Positions 55,592-63,953 of a stretch of 64,000 nucleotides of DNA are shown here, one piece after another. The stretch is from Acidobacteriota bacterium. GTDB taxonomy: Bacteria > Acidobacteriota > Thermoanaerobaculia > Multivoradales > Multivoraceae. The DNA is taken from NCBI GenBank assembly GCA_029263415.1, contig JAJCXN010000051.1:349181-413180 (forward strand), read 5' to 3'. A program made the position numbers and the translations under genes. The notes under the pieces are model-generated. The model saw only the letters and a program-made list of their open reading frames with translations. It ran no database searches and had not been told where the DNA came from. Numbering within the stretch: position 1 is the stretch's first letter; every line of letters starts with the position of its first letter.

Positions 55592-56193
55592 GATTCGTAA
55601 TACGCAGATGGCGTGACTTCCTGATCCCCAGCCTGGGCGCTGTGGTGATCGCCGCAGGGCTGTCGGGATGCAGGCCGCAGGTGGAGGGGGGTACTCTGGT
55701 ACAAGCCTCCGGAGCATTCGGTCTTGGGGAGTATCGAGCGGATTTTGATCCGCTGCCGCTCTCGCTTGGAACCGATCGTAGATATGAGGTGCGCAGGTGG
55801 TCGAAGGTCGGCACGATGCTTGAGTTGTGTGTTGCTACAGAAGCGGAAACCGCGTTCTGGACGAACAGATCGAGGATCGAGGTGCGGGTAACTGATCAAC
55901 GGAGCCGTCAACCAGTCTTAGTCAGGTCTGCGCCGCTGAATACTTGGTTTGAGGCGGCGGTCATTGACCGAAGCGGTGAGGTTCCGCCACTCGCGTGGCG
56001 ACCGGCGACCACCTGGAAGACGGATCAAGAGCCGCCATACAGCAGCACGGGTTGTTTCAAAGGTTCGTGGGTCGAAGATGGCAAGGTGGGTCCCTCCAGC
56101 GGCAACCTCCTAGTCGAGATGACTGTCAGAGAGGTCGACCCCGACTTCGCGAGCGCTGAGCTTCGGCTCTCATTGCGGAGCACAATCAAGTAG
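55588..56193 (+). CDS. putative lipoprotein downstream of Rhs
   Basis: 201 residues; ATG overlaps the Rhs stop (ATGA). The N-terminus RFVIRRWRDFLIPSLGAVVI leads to a lipobox LSGC, so it is expected to be lipid-anchored. The mature part is beta-rich with two further Cys (LELCVAT, STGCFKG). Genes in this position after a polymorphic toxin often encode immunity, and a periplasmic anchor would suit a toxin acting there; this is inference. Confidence 0.68.
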   Translation: MRFVIRRWRDFLIPSLGAVVIAAGLSGCRPQVEGGTLVQASGAFGLGEYRADFDPLPLSLGTDRRYEVRRWSKVGTMLELCVATEAETAFWTNRSRIEVRVTDQRSRQPVLVRSAPLNTWFEAAVIDRSGEVPPLAWRPATTWKTDQEPPYSSTGCFKGSWVEDGKVGPSSGNLLVEMTVREVDPDFASAELRLSLRSTIK

Positions 56194-56306
56194 GATCGCG
56201 TTTCCCTTGACGGCGCCAGAGTGCTAGTGGCCTACCGAGGTCGATACGATCGGCTCCTCTTGCGGGGCAGTGTTGATCACTAGTCTTTGTCTCCTATTTT
56301 TGACAA

Positions 56307-58316
56307 TTGGGCGTGGCGACCTTGCGACGACGAGACAAAGCCTTGGCGCTTGCGATTACTGCGGCGGCGGTTCTGCTTGTAGCGCTCCCGCCGAGAACGA
56401 GTTTGTCGCGCGTTGGCCTGCCCTACAGCTACCACTGGGACGAGCCCGTAACACTCAACAACGCGGTCGCCATCGCTAAGAGCGGGAACTGGAACCCCCA
56501 GTTTTTCAACTACGGCTCGTTGTCGATCTATCTCACCGTTCCAGTAGTGTCAGCGACCTATGCCTACTCCAGCCGCCTCCCGTCGGGACATCCAGACCAC
56601 ATTGCCTCTTGGGATGAACTGATAGCAGGCGAGCCCGACTTCGAGTGGTACATCTCGCATCCCCGGTTCTTGCAGAGCAGTCGTTGGATAACGATTGTCT
56701 TCGGTCTGGCGAGTTGCCTTACACTGCTAGGCCTTGGTTACGTCTACGGCAGACCAATCGTGGGCGTCGTCGCGGCGCTCTTGCTCGCGACGTCTCGCTT
56801 TCATGTCGAGATGTCTTCGCTGTTGACTCCAAATGTGCCGGCGTCCACCTGCGCCCTCCTCGCGCTCTGCACGGCGGCTCTGGCGCTCAAGCGAGACTCA
56901 ACCCGGCTCGCGCCCTGGATTATGGCAGGGGTCTTCTGCGGGCTCGCGGGCTCCTTCAAGTACAACTTCGGCGTGGTGTCGATTGTCGTCTTCGCTGCGA
57001 TGCTCCTGAGTCGCCTACCCAAACGAACCAAGGTGGTGGCTACTGCGATTCTTCCGTTGACGGTGATCGTCGCCTTTCTGCTGGGAACGCCGTATGCGGT
57101 TCTCGACTTTCCTGGGTTCTTAGAGGGGGTCCGATACGAGCTGAACCACTACCTGGTGGAATCGAGCGATATCGGCGCCGTGGCGCCTGGGCTTTCCCAT
57201 TTATGGCTCGACCTCTCGCTCATCAGCAAGGACTTTGGGCTCCCGATCCTCTTGCTCGGTGGATTCGGTGTTTGGGTGCTTGCGCGTTCTGTCAGGGGTG
57301 GCTGGGTGCTACCTGCGGGCGCTGCATTGATCGTGGGTCTGACCGCCACGACGTCCGTCGGCTTTCATCGCAATGTCGTGCTTGCGTACCCGATCATCGC
57401 CCTCTGTGTCGCGGTAGGTGGCGGGGCGCTGATGACACGTTTCAAGCTCGATTCCACGCGGACAAGGCGAACTCTGCTACTCGCTGGCTTCGCCGGGCTC
57501 GTGGTGTTCAGGCTCACGGTGGTGTACGACTGGTTAGAGACGGTGTTGAGACCTGATCCAAGGACAACGATAGTCGAAGAGGTGAACGCGCTCGCAGGAG
57601 TGGGGCGATTGGTTGTTGCCGAAGAGCTGAGGCTCCACCGGCAGGATCTTGATCGGTTCCATGTGCCGGTTCAAACGAAGCCTCTCAAAGAGCTTTTTTG
57701 TGATCCCACCGCGGAGGACACCTCATACCTCTTGCCGGCGAGGTTAGCGTCGGGACATCCTTCCGACGCTGCTCAAGTCGCGGCGTTGAACAGGGCACTA
57801 GAGGGAGGTGTCAGCGATGCCATCGTGAGGATTGGTGATGGGCAGACTCGATTGCGCCGTCTGTCTTTCTGGCCCGGCGTGGCCCTAGCGAACGGCGCGG
57901 GAGTCTTTGGCCAGGGCCTACCGCTCTGCTCCGACACCAGCGAATTGGCTCTCACTAGCTCTTCTACGATTGCGGTAGTGCGGAATTCGACGGTTGTTGC
58001 CGCAGGCGAGCGCATGGCTGGAATGCAGACCGATTTGGCGGCGGGGGAGCACGAGTTGAAGTGGTGCCACCAGTCTTCGGGCATGACTGCTGCGACCGTT
58101 CGCTTGAAGATCGTCGGACATGGAATCGCCATTGACAGACAACTTCGGGCTCCGAAGCGGTTCTGCAAGCAGGGAAGCCAGACCTTTACCCTTCCCAGTC
58201 GCGGTGATGTCTACTTCGAGTTCCGTGTTGTGGAGCCAGACGGCACACGGGTTTCAATCAATCGGGTTCGGTTGACGCGATCATCCGGCGAAGAGCGCGC
58301 GAGTGGCGGTGTGTAG
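56307..58316 (+). CDS. GT39/PMT-type membrane glycosyltransferase
   Basis: 669 residues from a TTG (GTG at 56313 is an alternative). About ten membrane helices. The first loop has YHWDEPVTLNNAVAIAKSGNW, with the acidic pair (DE) typical of the catalytic site of dolichyl/undecaprenyl-phosphate-sugar transferases, then QFFNYGSLSIYL. LGTPYAVLDFPGFL is another family-like segment. The ~200-residue C-terminal part after the membrane block is soluble and unclassified. It might glycosylate a surface molecule or protein; no sugar-lipid synthesis gene is near. Confidence 0.8.
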   Translation: MGVATLRRRDKALALAITAAAVLLVALPPRTSLSRVGLPYSYHWDEPVTLNNAVAIAKSGNWNPQFFNYGSLSIYLTVPVVSATYAYSSRLPSGHPDHIASWDELIAGEPDFEWYISHPRFLQSSRWITIVFGLASCLTLLGLGYVYGRPIVGVVAALLLATSRFHVEMSSLLTPNVPASTCALLALCTAALALKRDSTRLAPWIMAGVFCGLAGSFKYNFGVVSIVVFAAMLLSRLPKRTKVVATAILPLTVIVAFLLGTPYAVLDFPGFLEGVRYELNHYLVESSDIGAVAPGLSHLWLDLSLISKDFGLPILLLGGFGVWVLARSVRGGWVLPAGAALIVGLTATTSVGFHRNVVLAYPIIALCVAVGGGALMTRFKLDSTRTRRTLLLAGFAGLVVFRLTVVYDWLETVLRPDPRTTIVEEVNALAGVGRLVVAEELRLHRQDLDRFHVPVQTKPLKELFCDPTAEDTSYLLPARLASGHPSDAAQVAALNRALEGGVSDAIVRIGDGQTRLRRLSFWPGVALANGAGVFGQGLPLCSDTSELALTSSSTIAVVRNSTVVAAGERMAGMQTDLAAGEHELKWCHQSSGMTAATVRLKIVGHGIAIDRQLRAPKRFCKQGSQTFTLPSRGDVYFEFRVVEPDGTRVSINRVRLTRSSGEERASGGV

Positions 58317-58517
58317 TTCCCTGGCTGGACGGACGTTCCCGACTGGGCTCTAAGGCCACGATTCGGGCGAGTCGAGACTTTGCGCGACGACCGCTTCTGA
58401 GGGGGGTGTCTGAAAACAACCGATGCCTCCGCTGAGGGTTGATTGGAACGCCGCGGCCGTCTATCCTCTGTGTATTAGCAGTAAAGCTTTGATTTATTGT
58501 GTTTTCTGGGGTGAGTT

Positions 58518-59195
58518 ATGGTCGTCCTTTCGAATTGGTCCGCCCTCGTCGAGGGATTGTCGACCTCGTCCCAGGATGCGTATCTGGAGCTCCAGGGCGC
58601 CCTTGCCGCGAGAGAGGTTCCAGAGATCGAGTTCTCTAGGGTGGTGTACGCAGAGAGTGGTGTTGGCTCAGCCAAGCGTGAGTACCTGCGAATCCAAAGG
58701 AAGGACTTCGTCTTCGATGTGTGCGCTGCACCCTTTGGAAAATCGTTCTTCTTCAGTTGGTGGATGGCGATTCCACCGCTCCCCTTTGCACCGCTGTGGA
58801 CTGCAGCCTTCTTCTTGCTGGTTCTTCTCGGCACAGCGGTCGTGCAGTACCCGTTTGGAGATGGCTGCCTGAGCTACATCGTGCTTGGCTTGGCGCCATT
58901 TGCGTTGACGTTGTTCTTCATGATGTTGATGAAAGTTGGGGCCGTTCTCAACGAGGGTTACGCACTTCGAATACCGATCGTCGGTCGCTTGTACCGGATC
59001 CTCTTTGCACCAGAGACGTACTACACAACAGATACGCAGGCTATGTTCGAATGCTCTGTTCATTCCTCGCTGCTCGAGGTCGTTGAGGGAAAGATCTCGG
59101 AGCAAGGGCTCAAAGCACTTGGGCCTGATGACCGCCGTCCATCCCGACGCAGCCCAACCTTGGACCTGGGTGCCATTCTAGGCATGTTCAAGTAA
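58518..59195 (+). CDS. membrane protein linked to the HerA/VirD4-like fusion
   Basis: 225 residues. Cytoplasmic N-terminal part (SQDAYLELQGALAAREVPEIE), two membrane helices (~80-110 and ~118-142: LWTAAFFLLVLLGTAVV and YIVLGLAPFALTLFFMMLM), and a C-terminal part with LYRILFAPETYYTTDTQAMFE. It resembles an unnamed family that I have seen next to 'type IV secretory DNA-binding' ATPases. Ends 15 bp before the ATPase-fusion gene, so the two are probably one operon and could form a membrane-docked translocase. Confidence 0.7.
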   Translation: MVVLSNWSALVEGLSTSSQDAYLELQGALAAREVPEIEFSRVVYAESGVGSAKREYLRIQRKDFVFDVCAAPFGKSFFFSWWMAIPPLPFAPLWTAAFFLLVLLGTAVVQYPFGDGCLSYIVLGLAPFALTLFFMMLMKVGAVLNEGYALRIPIVGRLYRILFAPETYYTTDTQAMFECSVHSSLLEVVEGKISEQGLKALGPDDRRPSRRSPTLDLGAILGMFK

Positions 59196-59210
59196 GACCG
59201 ACGCTGAACG

Positions 59211-62200
59211 GTGGATGTCGTACAGCGAACGCAGTCCTTCTACGACTGGGAGATTCGAGGCCGAGGTTGGAGCCACTATGACTATCCCGTGGCTCTGGAG
59301 CCGCCCTTCCGTCGAATGCGACGTTGGAGCGGTAGCTCGACAACGGTCGATGATGGACAGCGGCCGACGCTCCTTTCGAGGTTCTTCGAAGGCTTCAAGC
59401 CGAAGAATGTTGTCGAGGTAGAGGAGCAAGAAGAACAACCACCGCCGAGCGTTGGACCGCTCGACTTCGACGAGAGACTGATCCTTGTTCCCCAAGATCT
59501 GGCACTTCCGACAGCGACAATCGTGTCTTGGCTACATGGCGTGGCCACAGTCCGGAACCGTTGTGTTCTTGAGATAGTGGCCGACTCAGGGGTGGTCGAG
59601 TTGCGGTTGGCTGCGACAAGGGGTGACCTGACTCATCTCTCGAGTCAGCTGAGCGCGCTAGTCCCCGACGTATCTCTTCGGGAGCCAAAGCAACCTCTCG
59701 CTGACCTGCTCGCGCCGTGGCTTATGAGCGGCTTTGCCTCGATCGATCTTGGCTTGGCCGCGGAGTTCATGGTGCCGATCGCTGAGGCGGTGACTGAAGA
59801 TCCGTTGCTACCGGTCCTCACTGTACTCTCGGATCTTCGACCCGATTGCACCGCTGTGGTTCAGGTCCTCTTCGAGCCAGTGGATGCACCGTGGCGTGAG
59901 GAGATCGTGACCGCAGTGCAGACACCACCGGGGCGACCCTTCTTTGCCGACGCCCCAGAGATCACGAAGCGGGCCTACGACAAAGTGAGTTCGCCGATGT
60001 TTGCTGCCGCTGTTCGGTGCTCTGCATTCTGTGATGAGGCCTTGGAGGCCGAAGCCGTTGTCGGGCGGGTCTCTGGAGCGTTGTCATTTGCGAGTGGGAT
60101 TCAATCGAACGAGCTCATCCCACTTGGGCTGACGGACCCTCGTGAGGCAGTCCACGATCTGCTCGGACGAACCAACCATCGGTCTGGGATGCTTCTGTCA
60201 GCTGAGGAGCTTGCTCAACTGATCAAGCTTCCCGGCGAAACTGTTCGGTTGCCTCAAGTCCTGCGGCCCACGGATCGAACAAAGCGCGCACCGACCACCG
60301 TTCGAATCGAAGGCTGCGAACTCGGCACGAATGAGCATGCGGGAGAGCGAGCATCAGTGTCGCTGAGTGAAACGGCGCGCATGAAGCATGTTCACTTGCT
60401 CGGTGCATCCGGCGTTGGCAAGTCGACACTCATGGTTCGGATGATCCTGAATGACATTCAGGCTGGATACGGCGTGGGAGTTCTCGATCCACATGGGGAC
60501 CTGGTGCGCGAGGTCGCTGCCAGGCTTCCACAGACGCGTGAGAGCGATGTGGTGATGTTTGATCCGGGCGACCGCGAACACCTCGTTGGTTGGAATGTGC
60601 TGCAAGCAGGATCCGACACAGAACGCGACCTCCTTACCTCAGACCTCGTGGGAGTGTTCCGTCGGCTCAGTACGTCTTGGGGCGATCAAATGAACGCCGT
60701 CTTTGCAAACGCGATCATGGTGTTCTTAGAACCCGAGATTGGCGGCACTCTTGTTGATTTACGTAAGTTTCTTGCGGACAACTCCTTTCGACGGTCCGTT
60801 GTCGAGCGGATCGAGGATCCTCTCGTGCGCGGGTTCTGGGAAACAGAGTTTCCACTGATCGAGCGCCGGCGTCCGCAAGCGCCGATCCTGACGCGACTGG
60901 ATGCGTTCTTGCGTTCTAAGCCCGTGCGCCGAGTGCTGACCGTGGAGAACCCCAAGCTTGATTTCAAGGAGGTCACAGACCGTGGATTGATCTTCCTTGG
61001 AAACCTGTCGATGGGTTCCGTCGGTGAGGACAACGCCGCGCTGCTCGGTTCCTTGCTGGTGTCCCGATTCCACCAGGTCAGCCTCATGCGGAGCGCGGTA
61101 CGCGAAGAGGACAGGCGGCCCTTCTACCTCTACATTGATGAGTTTCACCACGTGGCAACGCCGTCGATGGCCTCGCTCTTTTCTGGCGCCCGGAAATTCC
61201 GCCTTGGTTTGACCGTTGCGCACCAGGATCTTTATCAGCTGAGGGCGAATGCTCCGGACCTCGAACGAGCACTTCTTGCGAATGCGTACTCGCGAATCTG
61301 CTTTCGACTTGGGGACGACGACGCTCGACAACTAGACAAGGGTTTCTCGTACTTCACCGCGGACGACTTGATGAGCCTCAACGTGGGCCAGGCGGTCGGT
61401 CGAGTCGGCACGCGAAGCGACGACTTCAATCTGGAGACGGAGCGGCTGCCCAACCTCGAATCTGCGGCGGCCGACAGGAACCTTGAGCGCGTGAGGAAGT
61501 CCTCTGGTGAGCGTTGGTCTGTGCCTGAGCCGGTACAACCTGCGGCGGGCGACAGAGATCGGGTTGCTGAGCCGAAGCCAAGGCAAGAACAGAGCCAGAA
61601 GAAGGAGCGCGCTCCAGCTCAGGGAAGGGAGGTGGATAAGTCGTTGGGGGAGGGGAGCGAAGTCACCGAGCAGAAGCAGGTGCTGAGCAAGGCGACGCTT
61701 GACTACCTCGAAACGGTTGCTGCGGAACCGTTTCTCGGTGTCCGTGAGCGGAATGAATCACTCGGCCTTGGTGCATGGAAAGGCGATCGCGAGAAGAAAT
61801 TGTTGTTGGCCGAGTCCCTCGTGCGCGAGGTGACGATCAATCCCGGGAGCCGCGGCGGCCAGTTCAAGTTGCTCGAGCTGACCATCGCAGGTCGTGCTGC
61901 TCTATCGGAGTATGGGATCGCTCTACCGAAGGGGCATGGTCGAGGCGGCCTCGCCCACCAGTGGTGGGCCCGGACGATCGCCGAGTGGCTTCTGGATCAC
62001 GACTCCCCTTCGGCGATCGAGGACGAGTCTCATGGAGTTCGTGTGGATCTTGTTTCGACTTGGTTTGATCAGAAAATCGCGATTGAAATCGACTTTCGAA
62101 TCGAACAAGCGATCAAGAACATCGAGAAGGATCTCGAAGCCAACTTTGATTGCATCGTAAGCTGTGTCGATGGAACTTCGGCCGCTGACCAGCTTCGCTC

Positions 62201-62564
62201 TAAGGTCAGCGGCCTCCTCACACACCACACGCCCGTCGTGATTACTGATCTTCGGGAATTCGAATCAGTATTCGAATCCCTACGACGGCAGAACCAAAAC
62301 GGAAAACCAGGTGGTAAGCGTCGTAGGCGAACTCGGCAGGCGGCTCAACAGCAGCCGCGCACCATCACGCTCGATGGCGGTGCGCTAGACACGCCAAGCG
62401 CTGCTCTGTACCTTGGACTTAGTCCAGCGACCCTGGAAACCATGCGCACGCGGGGTGGTGGGCCTCGGTTCTCGAAGCTGGGAAGGCGTGTGGTCTACGA
62501 GCAGGAAGAGCTGGAATCTTGGCTCAACAGTCGATCGAAGCGCTCGACGAGCGATGCCTCGTGA
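59211..62564 (+). CDS. HerA/VirD4-like ATPase fused to nuclease-like domain and excisionase-type HTH
   Basis: 1117 residues, GTG start. N-terminal ~380 residues contain RILVP-like strands and IQSNELIPLGLTDPREAVHDLLGRTNHRSG, an HerA-type barrel or membrane-proximal part. ATPase domain: Walker A LLGASGVGKSTLMV (~397), VLDPHGDLVREVAARLP, Walker B FYLYIDEFHHV (~642), GLTVAHQDLYQL. A charged linker (~770-840) and a helical region are followed by HQWWARTIAEWLLDHDS and VRVDLVSTWFDQKIAIEID (~915-965), a PD-(D/E)XK-like pattern with Glu-Ile-Asp in place of ExK. The last ~55 residues (SAALYLGLSPATLETMRTRG, VVYEQEELESWL) form an HTH_17/excisionase fold. It lies against attR, so the HTH may act at the island end. 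Confidence 0.8.
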   Translation: MDVVQRTQSFYDWEIRGRGWSHYDYPVALEPPFRRMRRWSGSSTTVDDGQRPTLLSRFFEGFKPKNVVEVEEQEEQPPPSVGPLDFDERLILVPQDLALPTATIVSWLHGVATVRNRCVLEIVADSGVVELRLAATRGDLTHLSSQLSALVPDVSLREPKQPLADLLAPWLMSGFASIDLGLAAEFMVPIAEAVTEDPLLPVLTVLSDLRPDCTAVVQVLFEPVDAPWREEIVTAVQTPPGRPFFADAPEITKRAYDKVSSPMFAAAVRCSAFCDEALEAEAVVGRVSGALSFASGIQSNELIPLGLTDPREAVHDLLGRTNHRSGMLLSAEELAQLIKLPGETVRLPQVLRPTDRTKRAPTTVRIEGCELGTNEHAGERASVSLSETARMKHVHLLGASGVGKSTLMVRMILNDIQAGYGVGVLDPHGDLVREVAARLPQTRESDVVMFDPGDREHLVGWNVLQAGSDTERDLLTSDLVGVFRRLSTSWGDQMNAVFANAIMVFLEPEIGGTLVDLRKFLADNSFRRSVVERIEDPLVRGFWETEFPLIERRRPQAPILTRLDAFLRSKPVRRVLTVENPKLDFKEVTDRGLIFLGNLSMGSVGEDNAALLGSLLVSRFHQVSLMRSAVREEDRRPFYLYIDEFHHVATPSMASLFSGARKFRLGLTVAHQDLYQLRANAPDLERALLANAYSRICFRLGDDDARQLDKGFSYFTADDLMSLNVGQAVGRVGTRSDDFNLETERLPNLESAAADRNLERVRKSSGERWSVPEPVQPAAGDRDRVAEPKPRQEQSQKKERAPAQGREVDKSLGEGSEVTEQKQVLSKATLDYLETVAAEPFLGVRERNESLGLGAWKGDREKKLLLAESLVREVTINPGSRGGQFKLLELTIAGRAALSEYGIALPKGHGRGGLAHQWWARTIAEWLLDHDSPSAIEDESHGVRVDLVSTWFDQKIAIEIDFRIEQAIKNIEKDLEANFDCIVSCVDGTSAADQLRSKVSGLLTHHTPVVITDLREFESVFESLRRQNQNGKPGGKRRRRTRQAAQQQPRTITLDGGALDTPSAALYLGLSPATLETMRTRGGGPRFSKLGRRVVYEQEELESWLNSRSKRSTSDAS

Positions 62565-62580
62565 TTGCCAGGTGATTGCC
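62562..62580 (+). promoter_or_regulatory. arm-type integrase-binding repeat, right end
   Basis: TGATTGCCAGGTGATTGCC, identical and in the same orientation to 25004-25022, 42 bp inside attR. Its first three bases overlap the stop codon of the fusion gene. Confidence 0.65.
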
Positions 62581-62622
62581 GGGTCTTCTAGCGCCAAGGC
62601 GCGAATCGCCGCAAACCGTTGC

Positions 62623-62677
62623 CGCGCGTGGCGCACCCGTAGGGATTCGAACCCCAAACCTCCTGATCCGTAGTCAG
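62623..62677 (-). repeat. attR: 55-bp direct repeat within tRNA-Arg
   Basis: Perfect match to 24843-24897. The identity ends in the anticodon stem, so crossover took place in the 3' half of the tRNA gene. Confidence 0.95.
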
Positions 62678-62705
62678 GTGCTCTATCCAGTTGAGCTACG
62701 GGTGC
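62629..62705 (-). tRNA. tRNA-Arg (anticodon ACG)
   Basis: 77 nt with encoded CCA. Acceptor GCACCCG/CGGGTGC, D-arm GCTC/GAGC, anticodon stem CCTGA/TCAGG around loop CTACGGA (anticodon ACG, wobble A normally edited to inosine), variable loop of five, T-arm TGGGG-TTCGAAT-CCCTA, discriminator G. It is the target of the island; the element supplies the 3' half, so the gene remains intact. Confidence 0.97.
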
Positions 62706-62994
62706 ATTGCGCGAGATCCGACACGGAGCCGGACCGTACCTAGCGGGCGCTTAAACGAAAGCGCGGCCCAGGCACGAAGCGGGAATCCTACCGGAACACG
62801 GAGCTGCAGAAAAGCCTTGGCGCCAGAAAAGCCAGAGAGCAGCGCAACCGGTCTCGTAACTGCCAGTTGTGCTTGTGCGCTCTTCGAACGCGTCTTCTAT
62901 GGAGAGGAGCTGCGGCCGAACCACAACGCGCAACCCCAATCTCGGAGGCATCCATTGACCGAAGACACTACCCCAAAGACCAACCCTACTCCAG

Positions 62995-63882
62995 GTGACC
63001 CGCGCGCGCATTCGTGCGCGCCGGCTCAGCGTGAGCACGGAGAAGGCCTACTGCGCCTGGATCAGGCGCTTCATCCGCTTCCATTCTGGCCGCCACCCAA
63101 GAAGCATGGGCACGCCCCATGTGGAGGAGTTCCTCGCGCACCTAGCGGTGCACCGCCACGTCAGTTCCTCTACCCAGAATCAGGCGTTCTCAGCCGTACT
63201 CTTCTTGTACAAGCACGTGCTCGACAGTCCATTGGACAATGTCGAAGCCACCAGAGCTCAGCGGCCCAAGGTACTGCCAAGCGTTCTCACCCCAGGCGAA
63301 ACCAGAAGGCTCCTTGCAGCGCTCCAAGGCGTGCCCAAACTGGTGGCCAGTTTGCTCTATGGCTCAGGTCTCAGGCTCAAGGAAGCGCTCAGCCTGCGCG
63401 TTCAAGATGCCGACACAGATCAGTCGGTCCTCATCGTTCGTGCAACCAAAGGTGGGAGGCACCGTGTCACCGTACTGCCCACCAGCCTACGGAATCCGCT
63501 AGAACAACATCTAGCTCGCCTTCGCAAACACTTCCTTCACCGCCAAGAAGAGGGGCTTGCGGCCGTCCACCTGCCGGACGCCGCCTCCATCAAGGATCCT
63601 TCAGCCGCCGATTCATGGAAGTGGCAATGGCTGTTCCCAGCCAAGATCGACAGCACCGATCCACGCACCGGCATCATCGCGCGCTACCACCTGCATCCCA
63701 CCGCCATTCAACGAGCGGTCAAGACCGCCGCCCGCGCCACAGTCCCCAACAAGAAAGCCACCTGCCACACCCTCCGCCACTCCTTCGCCACCCACCTCCT
63801 GCACCGAGGTCACGACATCCGTACTCTTCAAACCCTCTTGGGTCACAAGAGCGTCAACACAACGAAAAGGGTTCTATCTTGA
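62995..63882 (+). pseudogene. intI: integron integrase lacking its catalytic tyrosine
   Basis: 295 residues from a GTG. Clear IntI features: VSTEKAYCAWIRRFIRFHSGRHPRSMG, the family-specific insert before DSWKWQWLFPA, DPRTGIIARYHLHPTAIQRAVK and CHTLRHSFATHLLHRGHDIRTLQTLLGHKSV. Catalytic Arg (GSGLRLKEAL), His-x2-Arg and His are present. The protein ends NTTKRVLS where IntI should continue TTMIYTHVLNRG, so the nucleophilic Tyr is absent in every frame. The break coincides with the start of an attC-like palindrome. It should be inactive for strand cleavage. Confidence 0.87.
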
Positions 63883-63953
63883 GCCCGACTGTCGCAGCGA
63901 CACAACTTCAAGAGACCGCCTCATGTCGGGTTCGAGATAGAACTGTGTTGAGC
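63854..63953. repeat. attC-like imperfect palindrome at the broken intI end
   Basis: Outer arms TCAACACA (63854-63861) and TGTGTTGA (63944-63951). Inner arms GTTCTATCTTGAGCCCGAC (63871-63889) and GTCGGGTTCGAGATAGAAC (63925-63943) pair at 17 of 19 positions around a 35-nt centre, with 9 extra bases on the left. The right end reads GTTGAGC, fitting the GTTRRRY core of attC sites; the left core is imperfect. Confidence 0.55.

Larger units (their letters stand above)
24843..62677. mobile_element. 37.8-kb genomic island integrated in tRNA-Arg(ACG)
   Basis: Bounded by a 55-bp perfect direct repeat (24843-24897 and 62623-62677) that is the 3' half of a tRNA-Arg gene plus six bases beyond it. A tyrosine integrase gene follows the left copy, and the same 19-bp arm-type repeat lies just inside each end. 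Genes outside are chromosomal; genes inside are defence, recombination and orphan genes. The intact tRNA is at the right end, so the integrase sits at the end away from it. Two HerA/VirD4-type ATPases are present but no relaxase or mating-pair genes. Confidence 0.93.

Noticed and set aside
24843..62677. Self-transmissible conjugative element
   Set aside because: VirD4-like ATPases are present, but no relaxase, VirB4 or pilus genes were found.
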